From NCBI GenBank assembly GCA_900618795.1, contig UYJD01000001.1, forward strand, positions 1,531,162 through 1,595,161: DNA of 64,000 nucleotides, in the 5' to 3' direction. This stretch comes from Cyanodermella asteris (taxonomy: Eukaryota; Ascomycota; Lecanoromycetes; Ostropales; Stictidaceae). Of the stretch, positions 1 to 11,977 are shown one piece after another. The notes beneath the pieces were generated by a model. That model was given only the letters and a program-made list of their open reading frames with translations. It was not told where the DNA came from and did not search any database. Positions within the stretch are counted from its first letter, which is position 1. Each line of letters begins with the position of its first letter. Both the position numbers and the translations under genes were made by a program.

Positions 1-595
1 CGCGCCACTGTCTCGGAGCCATGTGCTTCAGAAGTAGGACACTGCCCTTCCTTTTTGTGACTGGGCCCAACGGCCGCACCAGACGACAACACGTTCGAAC
101 GAAAGACATGATCAGCAATGAGATACACAAATACCAGTACCAAAGGTATTCTGACTACAAGAACGAAAGACGTCGTGACAGAGGCGACACCGGAACAGCG
201 GAAGCGCTTGGCAAAACGTGCCCATCTTTACCCGCCAGATCAGTGGATCCGGATCGACACGCCAACATAAAAAAGTCGATAGCGAGGGATGTCGAGGCAG
301 CTCGATAACTGCAATGAATGTTTCGGCGTTTCTCACCTGAGTCTCGTTGGTCGGTCTCTCGGCAAACGAGTCTGCGCTACCTTGAGTAAGACGTTTGCAG
401 GTGCATGTATGGCCAGATATCTAGTGAAAGCGGTGAGTCCCGTCCTCGAGCTCGGACGAATCGACACGTCTGACGTCGGCCTTATCTACGACGCCAATTA
501 ATCCTTCAATATTCGTCGATAGTCTCTGGAATCCTTTCTTCTATCCATGCCAACGCGCTATGACGACCTTCTACCTACACTGACCTATTGCGACT
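1..595. other. Leading intergenic stretch
   Basis: No gene is supported here. Short open frames exist on both strands but have no recognisable domains or gene-like composition. The last part presumably holds the promoter and leader of the gene starting at 596. Confidence 0.5.
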
Positions 596-1658
596 ATGTT
601 GGACTTCTCCAGCACGTTCCCTGATAACGCTCATGACCTCGACGCAGCTGTAGCTCAAGCCCGATATGGCGTCCAGGACAATCATATAAACCAACTTGGA
701 CTTCCTTCCCTACTTCGTGGGCATACATTAGCCGAGCCTACTGTCGTATCGGGTGACGACCCGAGAACGAGCGCACTCGATCGTGGCTCGATCGCCATCA
801 ACCAGCAGATCCAGTCCACGTTTTCCAACAAACTGCCGGGCGAGATCAGATCTTTGATCTACGAAGCATGCCTTGGAGGTGGAACCGCAAAGTTCTGCCC
901 ATCCAAAGGATACCAGAAAGGAGCACGTGGTGCAGCCGTCAGTTCCGCCCTGCCATTACTCCTCTCATGTCGTAGAATGTAAGCTCAAATCCCTTCCCTT
1001 CCCTTCCCTCCGGCTGAACCATCAATCTGACTTAGTTGACAGATACCACGAAGCCCACAAACTCCTCTACTCGAGCAACACCTGGTGGCTCCTCAACGGC
1101 ACGCCACTGATCCTGCAAGCGTACCTGACGCACGCCCACCTCCACAGCATCCGACACGTCACCCTCAGCTTCCACGCTCACATGGCGATGGAAGCGCGCG
1201 GATCCATGAACCGCTACGAATGGCTCGGGACCTGGCACGCCATCTCCCGGCTACGGGGTCTCCGAACCCTCGACGCCACCGTCTACGCAACGGACACGGC
1301 GCACTGGAGCTACTTCACCGGGTGCGAGGCCGAGTTCCTGAGACCGCTCGTCGCCGTCACGAGGCCGCGCGAGTTCGTGCTCAGACTGCGGTGGCCGGCG
1401 GGAGGAGCGGATCTGGGGTTCTTGCCGTGCGAGGTGCGGCGCGAGTACGAGAGTAACAGGATGGCGGAGACGATGAAGATCGTCATGGATCGGACGATTA
1501 CGGATTTTCCGCATCGGTACTGTAATTTGGGGTGGGAGGAGGATTCGAAGAGGAATCCCGAGTCGATCAATGAGTGCTATCCGATACCTAGCCAGGAGGG
1601 CAGACGCAAGGGGTTCTTGCGAACGTATCGGTCGATCGCGACTGCTAGGGCCGCCTAA
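596..1658 (+). CDS. DUF7730-like fungal protein of unknown function
   Basis: Two exons (596-978 and 1043-1658) are joined over a 62-bp GT-AG intron (979-1042), giving 332 residues. The splice restores the motif CRRIYHEA, which the unspliced frame breaks with a stop. Residues 80-90 read LPGEIRSLIYE and residues 119-132 LPLLLSCRRIYHEA; this pair is the hallmark of a very large fungal family (DUF7730-type, F-box-like or 2EXR-like N-termini) found in many copies in Pezizomycotina. The middle is rich in Trp, His and Arg. No catalytic motif, signal peptide or membrane segment is visible. The family has no established biochemical role, so I give none. The start is the first ATG of the open frame. 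The neighbour on the opposite strand, P450 reductase, ends 267 bp downstream, so the two genes converge. Confidence 0.8.
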
Positions 1659-1924
1659 GAGGAGTTTCGGGGTCACTGTAGAAAGCGAATGGCGTTCATG
1701 GACTGTGCAGCATAGATTAGACAACGGTTTATCATTTTGAGATCTATAAGCGAGTATTCATCCGTTCCTCGCGAGCCCACCCAATATTTCCTCGCCTCTA
1801 CTTGACTCCGTTCAAAGTACCTAATCAGTGCTTTCAAAAACTCCGTGTAGTGCTTTGAGGCGGCTCAATCGAACCAAAGTCTCCCCATACATATGTTCAA
1901 CGCATGTATACGAAAACCTTACAT

Positions 1925-4067
1925 CTATGACCACACATCCTCCTGATACTGCTGGCTGCTCCTCATGCTCTTGACGGCATCCTCTGCTTTGTTCTTAGGA
2001 ACGCCCCGCTTTTCGGTAATAATGTCAACCAGCACATCATTGACCTCACGGGCCATACGAGCGGCATCTCCACAAACGTAGAAGTTGGCCTTCTTTTCGG
2101 TGATGAGCTTGTAGACCTCGTCGGCGTGCTCTCGTAATCGATTCTGAACGTATACTTTCTTTTCCTGCTCACGCGAGAAGGCTGTGATGAGCTCGAACTT
2201 GTCTCCAAGTTTCTTAGCATATTCCTATGGTGTTGTCAGCATGTAGACCGTGAGTTCCAAGTCGAGAGTGGCTCACCTTCCAAGTATCTGCGTATAAGAA
2301 ATCCTCGTTCTGCTTCCTGCAACCAAAGAACAACAAGGTCTTACCGACGTCCTCACCCTTGGCCGCCAATGCGGCACGTTCCTGAACAAAGCCCCTGAAC
2401 GGCGCAACACCGGTGCCGGGACCAATCATAATTATGGGCTTAGAGGGGTTGCTCGGCAACTTGAAGTTGCTGTGACGAATATGTACCGGAACGTGGAAGC
2501 CGTCGTACTTGTTGCGTGGTCCCTGGATATCGTATGTGAGCCCATGGGGATCCGGGTTCGGATCGCCGTGTTGCTTCTGCTTCAATGCCAAAAGGTAGTT
2601 TGTCGTGACGCCCTTGACGAGGTGATCGGCGCCCGGCACCTTGACACTTTCAACGACGGCGGTGATGGACACCTTCTTGGGCTGAACCAAAGAGGATGAG
2701 GAGATGGAGTAGTAGCGAGGCTGCATCTTGTTGAAGCCTTCGATAACCAAAGAGAAAGGAACGCTCGACCAGGCGGTATTCGGCTTGACGGCTTGCAAGA
2801 CTTGTGCGATTGACAGGTACTTGGATGAAATCTTCTTCTGGAAGTACTCCTTGTCAGACCCCAACCTCTTCATTTCAGCCTTGGACTCATCGTCAGGGGC
2901 GAACGCTGCCAGGGTGTCGACGAATTGACGCGACACAGGTCCACCAATCTCCATGTGGTAACGCAGGGCTGCATCGTACGTCGTAGGGGTGGGGAACGGC
3001 ACTTTGGCAGTGGCATCCAGCCCTTTGACGGTGATGACGCTATGGCGGCGATCAGTGAGGCCAAGAACCTTGAGCAGGCTGTCAGCGGTAGCACCAGAGT
3101 TGGCCGGCCAGACGGCAATGTGGTCACCGGTCTGGTAAGAAAGATTGCTTCCGCTAATGTCGATTTCCATGTGAAGACAGTTGCGATCCTTGACGGTGAA
3201 GAGCTCTTTGCTTTCCTCGATCGGCGCAATGAAAGGATTGGCTGGCCCGTAGGGTCCCTGAGAGCTGCCTTCGAGATGGTGCCTGTTAGGCTCTCCAAGG
3301 TAGACGCCTTCGTCGTCTGGCGACATGTCTGACCGCTCGTTGATCTCGTATACGGGCTCGTAGGCGTTTTCCCTCTCTTCGAGGCTCATCTTCTCGGCCA
3401 GAGCCTCCCACATTGGCTCTTTCCAGGCCAGGAAATCTTCCTCCATTGTGCCAGCACCATCGTCGCCTTCACCTGCTTCGCTAATACGAGTAGCGCCCAG
3501 CCCCTTCAAGGCGGTGTCGAGCTTGCGGACGATGGCGTTGTAATGCTCGTATGTGTTGTTTCCCAGCCCGAAGGTCACGTACTTCATGGTCTTCAATGGT
3601 TGATCCTCGCTCGTCTGCTCATCCGACCATGTAGTCTCCTCGCCCGTGACAAATTCCATGAACTCGACGGCGTTGTCGGTGGGTTCTCCCTCGCCGTAAG
3701 TCGCCATTACGAACATGGCAATGTGGTCTTCCGGAAACTTGTTCAGATTGTCGAAATCGTAGTCCTCCAGGTCCGCGGTCATGGTCTTCAGGCCGAAGCG
3801 CTGAGACCCCTCCTTTGCCAGTCTTGAAGCGTAATCCTCTGCAGTACCGGTCTGAGAACCATAAAAGACGATGCAGTTCTTCTCCGACTCGGTCATTTTC
3901 TTGAGAATGTCGCGCGACTTGCCCGCCTTTTGGGCATTGCCGTTCATGTATGCATTGGCGTAGGGATCGGGCGTCTTGCCCCAGTAGGTGCCCTTGGTGA
4001 AGTAGGCGACGGTGCCCACCAGGAGCACCACCAGAACGATAACGTCGAGTGTGTCGAGTTGCGCCAT
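1925..4067 (-). CDS. cprA: NADPH-cytochrome P450 reductase
   Basis: This flavoprotein carries electrons from NADPH through FAD and FMN to ER cytochromes P450, for example in sterol and xenobiotic metabolism. Exons are 4067-2277 and 2224-1925, with a 52-bp intron (2225-2276), giving 696 residues, the usual length for fungal CPR. An N-terminal membrane anchor lies at residues 8-23. The FMN domain shows YGSQTGTAED (69-78) and ATYGEGEPTDN (122-132). The FAD domain shows RYYSISSS (451-458) and GVTTNYL (486-492). The NADPH domain shows GPGTGVAPFRGF (549-560) and FGCR (581-584). The protein ends in Trp695-Ser696; the penultimate aromatic residue stacks on FAD in the family. The intron join YADTWK/EYAKKLG restores the conserved C-terminal lobe. 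The ATG sits directly before the anchor. Everything expected of an active enzyme is present. Confidence 0.97.
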
Positions 4068-5186
4068 GATTGCCGGCGTGGTGCGCGAATTCAGAGAGGG
4101 GGGAGTTCAAGATGCCAGGTGGCGATGGGCAGAGCTCGTGTGGCGAGATGGAGCGTGTCCGCACGGGAAGATATTCGGAAATCAGCTGGGTGGCCGCTCG
4201 ACCGCGGCTTTGCTCGTTCCGGCCGGGATGATCGCACCTCTATGACGGTTCGAACAATTCAGCGGTACAAGATAGCCTCTGCCACAATCTGAGGAGCTGC
4301 ACCGGCGGAATAGCTTTCCTGCTCCGCAACCCTGGATGCGATACCCGGAATATTTGCACGGTAAATTCGGCACTCGTGACTCGCGAGGTGGGACGAGTGT
4401 GGAACTGCTGGTGAGGGCAAGACTGACAAGCGACTTGATTTGCTATAAACGACAAACGTCTCGGATGCCTACGACCCCTTGTATGCAACCACCAACACTG
4501 CCAGGCCATGCACGTCTTCCATATTCCAGCGCTGGGCTGATGTCTATGTACCTGTCCCACCGGTCGCACCTCGGCCCGCTGCTCGCACTTGAGGTAGTCT
4601 GGACGGCGGACTCCAAGTTTCAACAGTCCACGATCGGCCACCGACGTGGTGACTCTGACGAGCCCGAGATCTAAGCCCAGGGATCGCGCCGCCCCCGGAT
4701 CGTTCACACCTTCCATAATCTTCCAGGCAGCGACTGCTGGCCGTCTTATTCCTCCGATTGATATTTGCCGTAGCATGCTCAAGCTCGTAAATTCTGTAGC
4801 CTGCACGATTACCTTTGCTGGCTGTATCACGCATCTGCGAAGATTGAACCTTGACGGCTGGGCAATCCTATTGCAAGTCGTCAGCACATGGCCTGTGAAT
4901 ATCGCTCTACTGTCTGCGACTCAATTCCGTTCTACATACGATCAGAGCTGTCGCGCACGCCACGTTGGTCAGGTCACTTTGTCACGTTCGGCTGCTCAGG
5001 CTGGACCTCACTGATATCGGACAACACACCATATAACGAAGCTTCCAGTATAGGCGGCCTTTACCGCAATTCCCGGGTATGCTGCAGCCATTTGCATTCG
5101 AGCGTAGTGGGGAAATGGGTTATGAAAGCTGCTTAACACTGTGGATCCCCCGACAACTCCAATGAACTCAAAACATGAAGCCCGCG
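4068..5186. other. Intergenic: reductase promoter and cutinase 3' flank
   Basis: This lies upstream of the reductase start and downstream of the cutinase stop, both on the minus strand. A minus-strand open frame of about 215 codons (4240-4887) has no domain or family resemblance and I do not call it a gene. Confidence 0.5.
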
Positions 5187-5906
5187 TCAATGAACAAGAT
5201 GATCCAAGCCGTCATCGAGTGCTCCGACGATCTCTCCCATCAAATTGGATCCTCCACCACTATTGATATTGTCCAGGAGGAATTTTGCTGCTTCAACACC
5301 ATTGTTTCGTCCGTAAGCCAGATGCGAGGTCACGTTCTCTGTGAGGCCCTGGTGATGGCACAGATTGTCGCCTTCGCCACAGAACTCCTTGAACAGTGCA
5401 CGAGAAATACTTCCCGGCACCAGACCATTGTAAGGGTCGCCGAAGGCAACTGCGGCTGCTACCACACCACTGTCCAAATCTCCCAATGCCTTGTGCAACA
5501 CCATAGCACCCTGGGAATAACCTCCGAGTGCAATCTTGGTATCCGCGCACTGTGCGGCAGCTTTCTTAACGAGGGCGACCATCTGCGGCTCTCCTTCTTC
5601 GCCGAATTGCGTGTTTGCAAGCCAGGTCGCGTTGTAGTCGACGCCTTGGAGAGCAATGTTGTTGCCGTGTTGGCTGACCGGGGCTGAGAACAGATATGGA
5701 CCCACGTCCTTTCCGATGTTGCCCTGTTCACCGGTGCCTCGAGCAAATATTACGGTTATTGGCGCACATACCCCATTCACGATGTCATTCGCGGTGTTTC
5801 CGGATGTCCAGGTTGTGCTGCCAGCACCAATTGCCCGCATCCCGTGAGTATGAAACGGGATTGCCCAGGCCGTGCTGGCAAAGGCGAAAGGAATCGAAAG
5901 CCTCAT
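5187..5906 (-). CDS. Secreted cutinase (CE5 family)
   Basis: This is a serine esterase that hydrolyses ester bonds of the plant cuticle polymer cutin, exported from the cell. It is a single exon of 239 residues. The first roughly 16 residues are a short hydrophobic signal sequence, followed by a likely propeptide. The fold landmarks are all present: the nucleophile elbow GYSQG with Ser131, Asp180 in CGEGDNLC and His195 in SHLAYG complete the catalytic triad; RGTGE (56-60) lies near the oxyanion hole; Cys47/Cys120 and Cys176/Cys183 are in place for the two conserved disulfides. The protein runs about 40 residues past the catalytic His with a Gly/Ser-rich, then hydrophobic tail, slightly longer than the minimal Fusarium enzyme. 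It looks complete and active. The gene fits a plant-associated or litter-decaying life style. Confidence 0.96.
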   Translation of the reverse strand: MRLSIPFAFASTAWAIPFHTHGMRAIGAGSTTWTSGNTANDIVNGVCAPITVIFARGTGEQGNIGKDVGPYLFSAPVSQHGNNIALQGVDYNATWLANTQFGEEGEPQMVALVKKAAAQCADTKIALGGYSQGAMVLHKALGDLDSGVVAAAVAFGDPYNGLVPGSISRALFKEFCGEGDNLCHHQGLTENVTSHLAYGRNNGVEAAKFLLDNINSGGGSNLMGEIVGALDDGLDHLVH

Positions 5907-5976
5907 GAGGACGCAACGTAGAAGGAGATACAGTCAAAGTAATTTGAGTGAATCGAAAGACAAGGAGCGGCGGGCC

Positions 5977-5991
5977 TCACGCACTGCGTGA
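5977..5991. promoter_or_regulatory. 15-bp perfect palindrome upstream of the cutinase
   Basis: TCACGCA-C-TGCGTGA is a 7-bp inverted repeat around one base, 71 bp upstream of the cutinase ATG. Perfect short palindromes at such distance often bind dimeric transcription factors. No known fungal factor is assigned here; the role is inferred from position and symmetry only. Confidence 0.35.
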
Positions 5992-8007
5992 ACCAAGAAT
6001 CAAAAAGAATGTATATCAACAAATTGAACGAACGACGAGTTGACTACGCGCTGGGCAACGCATGAATAGGTTTCTCCTTATGTGTCGACAGCAGCCGCAA
6101 AAGATAAGCGCGATGCATCCATTTCTCCAATAGCAATGAATTTTGTCATAACAAAGGCGCAGGTTGCTGCATCCCAACGCGCATAAGCAAGTCAAAACAG
6201 GGGCTGAAAATGTTACGTCGCGGTTGCAGGCAGTGGGGGCGCTTGCAACGCACAGCCGGCCATCTGTATGCAACAAGCGGTTCACAAGCGGCTAGTAACC
6301 TCCTGCTGTAGCTGTTTGATAAGCTTAGGAAACCAATCTGAGCAGTAGTCCAGGCTCGGCTTCTAGCTAGAGTTGAACCGCAGGCGATGCCTGGGTTAGC
6401 TAGCCTTACGGCAGAAACTCACGTTGACGTCGATCTCGCTCAGAACAGGTGGTATCGACTGCAATTGCAAGCCTTGTCCTTCAAGGCCGGTAGCCATATT
6501 GTGTTCGGTCAACAAAACCATTCCTATCGAACTCGTTCCAATGGGGCGACAGTGCTGGTACATGCTAGATGGTCTCGTCGGGAGCCATGCTTGCCGCCGA
6601 TCTTCGCCCCAGCTATTCAACACACGTGACGTTGAGTCAGAACAGATGTTGATCAAAGGCAGTTTGCAAGGTCTACTACCTTCAGCATGAAGTCCACACT
6701 GCCACATAGCAGCTCACAAACAAAGAAAAGCACAGTGACTTGAGAGTGCTGCAATGATTCAATGTGCTTCCCAGTCTGAGGGCGAGGGAATGCTCAGCAA
6801 GCCGACAGGTTGACCCTGATGGTAACAACCATCTTTGAACAAATGCCACCAGGTGTTAAAGCTTTGTCTGTTTCTCTGTTCTGGTCGAACCTCAACGGCA
6901 GCTTCACTGCCTTAACATCTTCCCTACCTAGGGGCTTTCGTGACTTGGACATAGGTTGCTGTCCCTCTACCATGGCAGTCGGCCGTCCTAAGCAAGGGAC
7001 TAAAGCGAGGGAGCAGCAACGGGGTCGTCCGATGAATCGCAAACAGGGCTAAAACCTCCAACGCGATGGAGATTCTCGCTGGTCTTCATCTGCTGCAGAG
7101 TCACAACTAGGGCAGCTGCAGTGAAGGCGTTGTGATTGCGTTGTCAATCAGGAGCCGCTGCCACTTACCAGGCAGGCCGCTGCAACAACGCAGAAGAAAC
7201 CGCAAGCTGCTGAGCTATGGCGCCCTGAGCATCCCAAGAAGGCTCGATTGATAAAGGCCATCCTCAAATCTCCTCCTGGAGGACGTCTCTTTGTCACAGA
7301 ACAGTCATCCGATTCGATTTCGTGCATTCTTATCCAGCCGACTCAGATCGCCGCGAGTGAATGCTCGGGCTCACTCGGTTCGCGGTGGCAGGAGCTCTCA
7401 GAATCCTCACTGCTCAAGTAGCGCAAGCGCAGTTAATTCCCGAAGCGGATCTTGTGCTGCTCTTTCTCTCCAAAGAGTCAATCTGGCGTGCGCGCCTTCC
7501 CGTCGCCTACGATCTGCCGCCGTCGAGGTTTCCGGCCTCAGTCAGTCCTCACCTTCTCCCTCGAGCTCCCGGGCTCTTTCAAGATCTCTTAAAATCCCAG
7601 TTATCGCCTCATCCCGTCTGTTTCTCACCACCATCCGCCCAACACCCACATCTGCTTCGTCCCGCCCAGCAGCAGCAATTTTGGCACATCTGCCCATCTT
7701 CGCACCTTGCTTTTCCCGCCATCTCAATCCTTCTTTACCTTACCACCTTGCTCTTGAGCTCCAACCAACATCACGCCTTATAGGTGCAAGCCAGTAAGTT
7801 CAAGCTCCACCACAAGTCTCCCGCCAGGCATCTCCTCAGGGAAGTTGGCGGCCAACCTCCTGTTTCCAGCTACCCAGAGCTTCGTTCGCTCCGTCCATCG
7901 ATCTCCTCCTGCCCGTTTTGTACAACAACTGGATGCCATCTCTAAGATACCCTGACTAACCCGAGAAGGACCCGGAAAGATAGGACGTTGTCTACGGCCT
8001 CGATCTG

Positions 8008-8207
8008 GTGAGTACCTCCAGATAGATTCTCTCCCAGCGGTCGAACTCGGTCCAGACAAGAGTCATACAAATAACTGTAGCCATTGAGGCGACTTGAGCA
8101 TCAGCTTTGTACTGATAGCGTCTGCGTGTGGACCGCATTGAGCATCTCACTTCATCCTTCCCTTCTCACCCGGCTTTGGAGTATATCATACTGACACGGA
8201 ACATCAG
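8008..8207 (+). other. Candidate 5'-UTR intron of the RRM gene
   Basis: A strong donor (GTGAGT at 8008) and an acceptor (CATCAG ending 8207) preceded by a CTGAC branch-like site lie just upstream of the ATG at 8223. Splicing would remove 200 bp of leader. This is inferred from splice signals only. Confidence 0.4.
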
Positions 8208-8222
8208 ATCATTCGTGATATC

Positions 8223-10172
8223 ATGCAATCCTCAGACGAAACCCGCAACTCGGTCGGAGGAATCGGCATGATGGCTTCCCCCCAGAATGGCTATGGCTAC
8301 AACCCCCTGTATGCTGGTCAGGTGAACTATGGCATGCCACACTACAACCATGGTTACGGCCAGTACAAGCTGGGCCATGGGCAGACCGCGATGGAAGACC
8401 TTTCCAATGCATTTGCTGGCCTGAAGCCCTCAATGGGAGGCCCGTCCAGCAACTTCCAAGCTCCCCCAGGCGCGATGCAACAACCAACCTTATTTCGCAT
8501 GGCCACCCATCAACCATATCATCACGGTGGTTACATGATGCCGGAAGCTGCCCACCATCAGATGATGCCAACCACACCCGGACCCATGATGGGCTGGAAC
8601 GGCATGGCTCAGGAGCATGTTGATGTGCCAGGACTAGCACGCCGCAATTCTGTGTCTTCGAATGAGGAGGTGGGTCCGCAGACCCCCTTCTATGCTGGGC
8701 AGATGGGGGTTGACCAGTACAAGAGGAACATTGCCCTCAACGGAGATTCTCCGCAGGCTTGGAGCACCCCATCGCCGTACTCGCTGAACTTCATTCCCTC
8801 TGCACAGCCGCAACAGCTGATGAAGCTTGATGGACAGTACAAGCAGGTAAACTTTGACGAGATCTGTGCCCAAGAGCCGGCGATCCCAAAGCCAGTCCCC
8901 GCGATCTTCAGCAGTGAGAAGTCCCGTGGCACCCTCGACAAGTGCCTGAAGAATGAGACCAACACCACCAACGTCTATATCTGTGGCCTGCACCCGAACA
9001 CTTCCGACGATATGCTCACCGCTTACGGCTCTCGCTTCGGTGGCATTGTGAGTGCAAAGTCCATGCTGGACCAGAACACCAACCTTTGCAAAGGGTACGT
9101 AGCACGAAATGTCTCGTTGGTTCTGCCGTTCGCTAACAAAGACAGTTTCGGTTTCATCAAATATCACAACTTCGATGACGGCGAGAACTGCATCCGCGGC
9201 TTTTTCCACATGGGTTACGAGGCGAAGTGGGCTCGAGTACGGCAATCCCCTCCTCTCCAATTCTGGCAATGAGACACTAATGTAAGCCCAGGTCTCACAC
9301 AACGAACGTCTGAAGACGCTTGGTGATGAGAACAACACCAATCTCTACATTTCCAACCTTCCAATGACCTACAACGAACAGGTAAGGAATCTGTACTCCC
9401 CAGTCCGATGACGTACTAACGCATACAGATGCTTATGGCCATCTTCGAAGGCTACGAAGTCATGTCTTCCAAGATTCTTCGCGACGAAAACGGCATCAGT
9501 CGCGGGGTTGGTTTCGCCAGATTTGCCCTTCCAGAAATCTGTGGTGAGATTATCGCCAATTTCAATAACAAAATGCTGCCCGAAGGCATTGCTCTGAGCA
9601 TTCGCTTTGCCGACACCCCAGACCAGAAGAAGCTCAAGAGCTTGACTGCCGAGCGCCGTCAATTCAAGACACATGAATACAACACCGCAGCGTTTGGTCC
9701 CGGATCCCCGTTTGCGCAGAGCGCATCTCCTGCAACGGCCACGCTTCCGAGCCCAGTTCAGACCCGCTTCGTGACTGCTGGTGGATATGCCCCAGCTGGC
9801 GTCGCCTCGCCGGTCTATCCTCAGTATACCAACGGCTCTGCCGCTGTCTATCCGGCCACGGTGCCGGCCACTCGCGTCCCTGGTACTGAAGAGAGCACTC
9901 TTCAGCGTGATCATGAGCCCGTGATCAAGATCGAAAGTCCAAGTGTTGCCGCCCATGCGAAGCGTTCCTCGACTTCCACCAAAGTCAAGACTGACAGTGA
10001 TGATGATCAAAACGCTTTGAAAACAATCACTAACGCGACTTCTCGCACCGAGATGAAGTTCTCCCCGGCCAAGACGGCGGCCACTAAGACCGGCTCACAT
10101 TCCCGCGCCTCGCCAGCCAAGGGCGGCGTCAAAACTACCCCATCGAAGACTCCTCGCAGCAAGAGAGTTTGA
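8223..10172 (+). CDS. Two-RRM RNA-binding protein, RBMS/MSSP-like
   Basis: This is a predicted single-stranded RNA-binding protein. Four exons (8223-9094, 9146-9236, 9292-9381, 9429-10172) give 598 residues; the three introns (51, 55 and 47 bp) interrupt the RRM region and each splice keeps frame. The first 240 residues are low-complexity, rich in Gly, Met, Tyr and Gln. RRM1 (about 250-327) has TNVYICGL and a GFGFIKY core; RRM2 (about 338-415) has TNLYISNLP and RGVGFARF. The pair and the short linker resemble the animal RBMS/MSSP proteins and their fungal relatives. The C-terminal 180 residues are Ser/Thr/Pro/Lys-rich and end in basic repeats. The RNA targets cannot be told from sequence. The long leader upstream suggests post-transcriptional control of the gene itself. 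Confidence 0.92.
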
Positions 10173-10734
10173 ACGGGTCATGCTTGTTGTGGGTCGGACT
10201 CATCGCACAATATCGTTCAGTGATTGTCGCGAGCCTGTCCAAGCCAACGCAGCGTCATCGCGAGACATATCTCAACCGAATTACACACATTACCAGCTTC
10301 AACAAATCGCACCAAGCCTGCACCGGGCCGATCAAAGTCCAGCATGTCCTATCATCGATCGTGTCTACCAGCTCGTTGCCTTCTTTCGCAGAGCTTCGTA
10401 TCACGTTTCGACTTGTTCTTTAATGTTTTGGGGGGCACATTACTTGCTTGTACATTATAGCTACCTACCACGGTACCTCTGAGCTATCATATTAGAACAT
10501 GGCGATGCATAAAAGCGCATCATACGCAGCATTAAGAATGCAACGGAAAGAGCGAGAAAGAGTGGATGCAAATGTAGCTTTGCTTACTAGCTTTCTAACC
10601 AATGAATAGTGCATCAAATCACGTGTGCATTGCTGCTTTCCAATCTCATTACAGCTCGTCGTCGTACATGTCATTCGTGTCATTGAATTTCACCCTGAGC
10701 ATCTCGAGCTTGAACGATGCATTGTGAATGCTCG
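10173..10734. other. Convergent 3' flanks
   Basis: This is the space between the stop codons of the RRM gene (plus) and the Fip1 gene (minus). Nothing beyond untranslated and termination sequence is evident. Confidence 0.5.
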
Positions 10735-11869
10735 TCACCATCGTTTGCCTCTGCCGCCTTGATTCCGCCCACCTCCATATCCGCCCTGGTTCTGATAACC
10801 GGTATTCTGGGCCTGTCCCATGCCGCCGTCCATACCTGGCATTCCAGGCATCCCACCCATCATGTTCATCATCTGTTGCATTTGATCCATACTAGGCATC
10901 GGCATTGCAGCTCCGCCGGTGGCGTCCATGCCCGGCATCATGTTGAATGGCATGCTACCGCCCATCATGCCGGCCAATTGCTCCATGCGTTTTCTGTCCT
11001 CGGCAATTTCGCCACGTAGTTGACGTTGTTTGATACAGTATGCTGCCCACGTCCCCTCATCAAACCCATAATTGTAGTAATCTGTCATGTCAGAGCCAGG
11101 TCGTCTCCACGGTGCTGTGTCGGCAGCAAAGTCCGCGTCCATGTCCGTGTTCAATATAGGCTTTCCAGTCGCAGCAAGAGTTGGATTCCCTTCCAGATCG
11201 AGCGTCGACGTCTTAACTTCAGGATAACTTGACCCCGGGCGTCCGGGAGCTGGAGACGCAACTCGGCCTATTGTAGTCGGCGCTGCGCCGGCCGTGGCGG
11301 GTGTGCTAAGCTGCGGGACTGCCGGTGTGACGCTTCGGGGCGCTTCTATCTTGACTGCGCTCGATGCCGGTTGTCTCTGAGAATATGATGAAGGCGCCGG
11401 TTCCTCGCCGGGCTTCCGCTCTGTAATAATTTCGATGTCGTCCTACGTCCTCAATCAGCTTCACGGTCGGTCCAAATGAACGGATTTACGGCCGAATCTC
11501 GTAACTCACATCGCTGTCCTCTTCCTCGCTGCTCTCTTCGTCATCGTCATCGTCGTCCCCAGCTTCTTCCTTCACAGTTGGAGCCCCGTTGGTACCCGCA
11601 ACAGCTTCGGAAGCTTGAGCGTTGGCGCCAGTCTGCGGATCGCCAACGTTGTCCGACGTGCCATACATATCATCCTCCTCTTCCTCCATAATTGCAGGCT
11701 CTGGTGTGGGTTTATGCTCGGGAGTGCGAGCTTTGGGAGGATCCTTGAGTGGTGCGGGCGTTCGCGATGGCGGCGGAGACGCACTCGTGCTTGAGCGCAG
11801 ATTATACTTCCTTGCGGGAGCTCCGTGCGGGCTCTGCGAAGAACGCGCTGATCTGCTTGATCGCGGCAT
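10735..11869 (-). CDS. fip1: Pre-mRNA 3'-end processing factor Fip1
   Basis: Fip1 tethers poly(A) polymerase to the cleavage and polyadenylation factor in the nucleus. Two exons (11869-11510 and 11442-10735) with a 67-bp intron give 355 residues. The diagnostic Fip1 motif is in the second exon: PWRRPGSDMTDYYNYGF followed by DEGTWAAYCIKQRQLR. The N-terminal part is acidic and disordered, with runs of Glu and Asp, as in yeast Fip1 where it contacts poly(A) polymerase. The C-terminus is Met/Gly-rich, ending in Gly/Arg repeats. The start used is the first true ATG (MPRSSRS); the open frame extends a little further upstream without an ATG. The gene is head-to-head with Nup49, with 108 bp between the two start codons. 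Confidence 0.93.
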
Positions 11870-11977
11870 GTTCGCTACCTTCAAGCTTGGGCAGACTCAC
11901 CACAACCCCCTCTTTCTGTTCTAATTGTCGGTCTGTTCTCTGACTACCGTTGAATTCGAACCGTGCAGCTTGCGGTC
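11870..11977. promoter_or_regulatory. Compact bidirectional promoter, fip1/nup49
   Basis: Only 108 bp separate the two divergent start codons, so both core promoters and both leaders must share or overlap within it or lie inside the neighbouring gene. No clear TATA box is visible. Confidence 0.55.

Larger units (their letters stand above)
5907..8222. other. Divergent intergenic region with long pyrimidine-rich leader
   Basis: This separates the cutinase (minus) from the RRM protein (plus). No gene is supported. The half nearest the RRM gene (about 7290-8220) is pyrimidine-rich, especially 7540-7790, as in long fungal 5' leaders, and contains short upstream open frames. Plus-strand ORFs at 7291-7797 and 7361-7783 are low-complexity reads of this stretch, not convincing proteins. 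Confidence 0.55.

Noticed and set aside
4240-4887. Minus-strand open frame of about 215 codons upstream of the P450 reductase
   Set aside because: No domain, signal or composition typical of a protein; it lies in the promoter region, and overlapping frames on the other strand are equally open.
7291-7797. Plus-strand frames of 168 and 140 codons upstream of the RRM gene
   Set aside because: Two overlapping Ser/Arg/Pro-rich and Leu/Pro-rich reads of one pyrimidine-rich leader; no conserved features.
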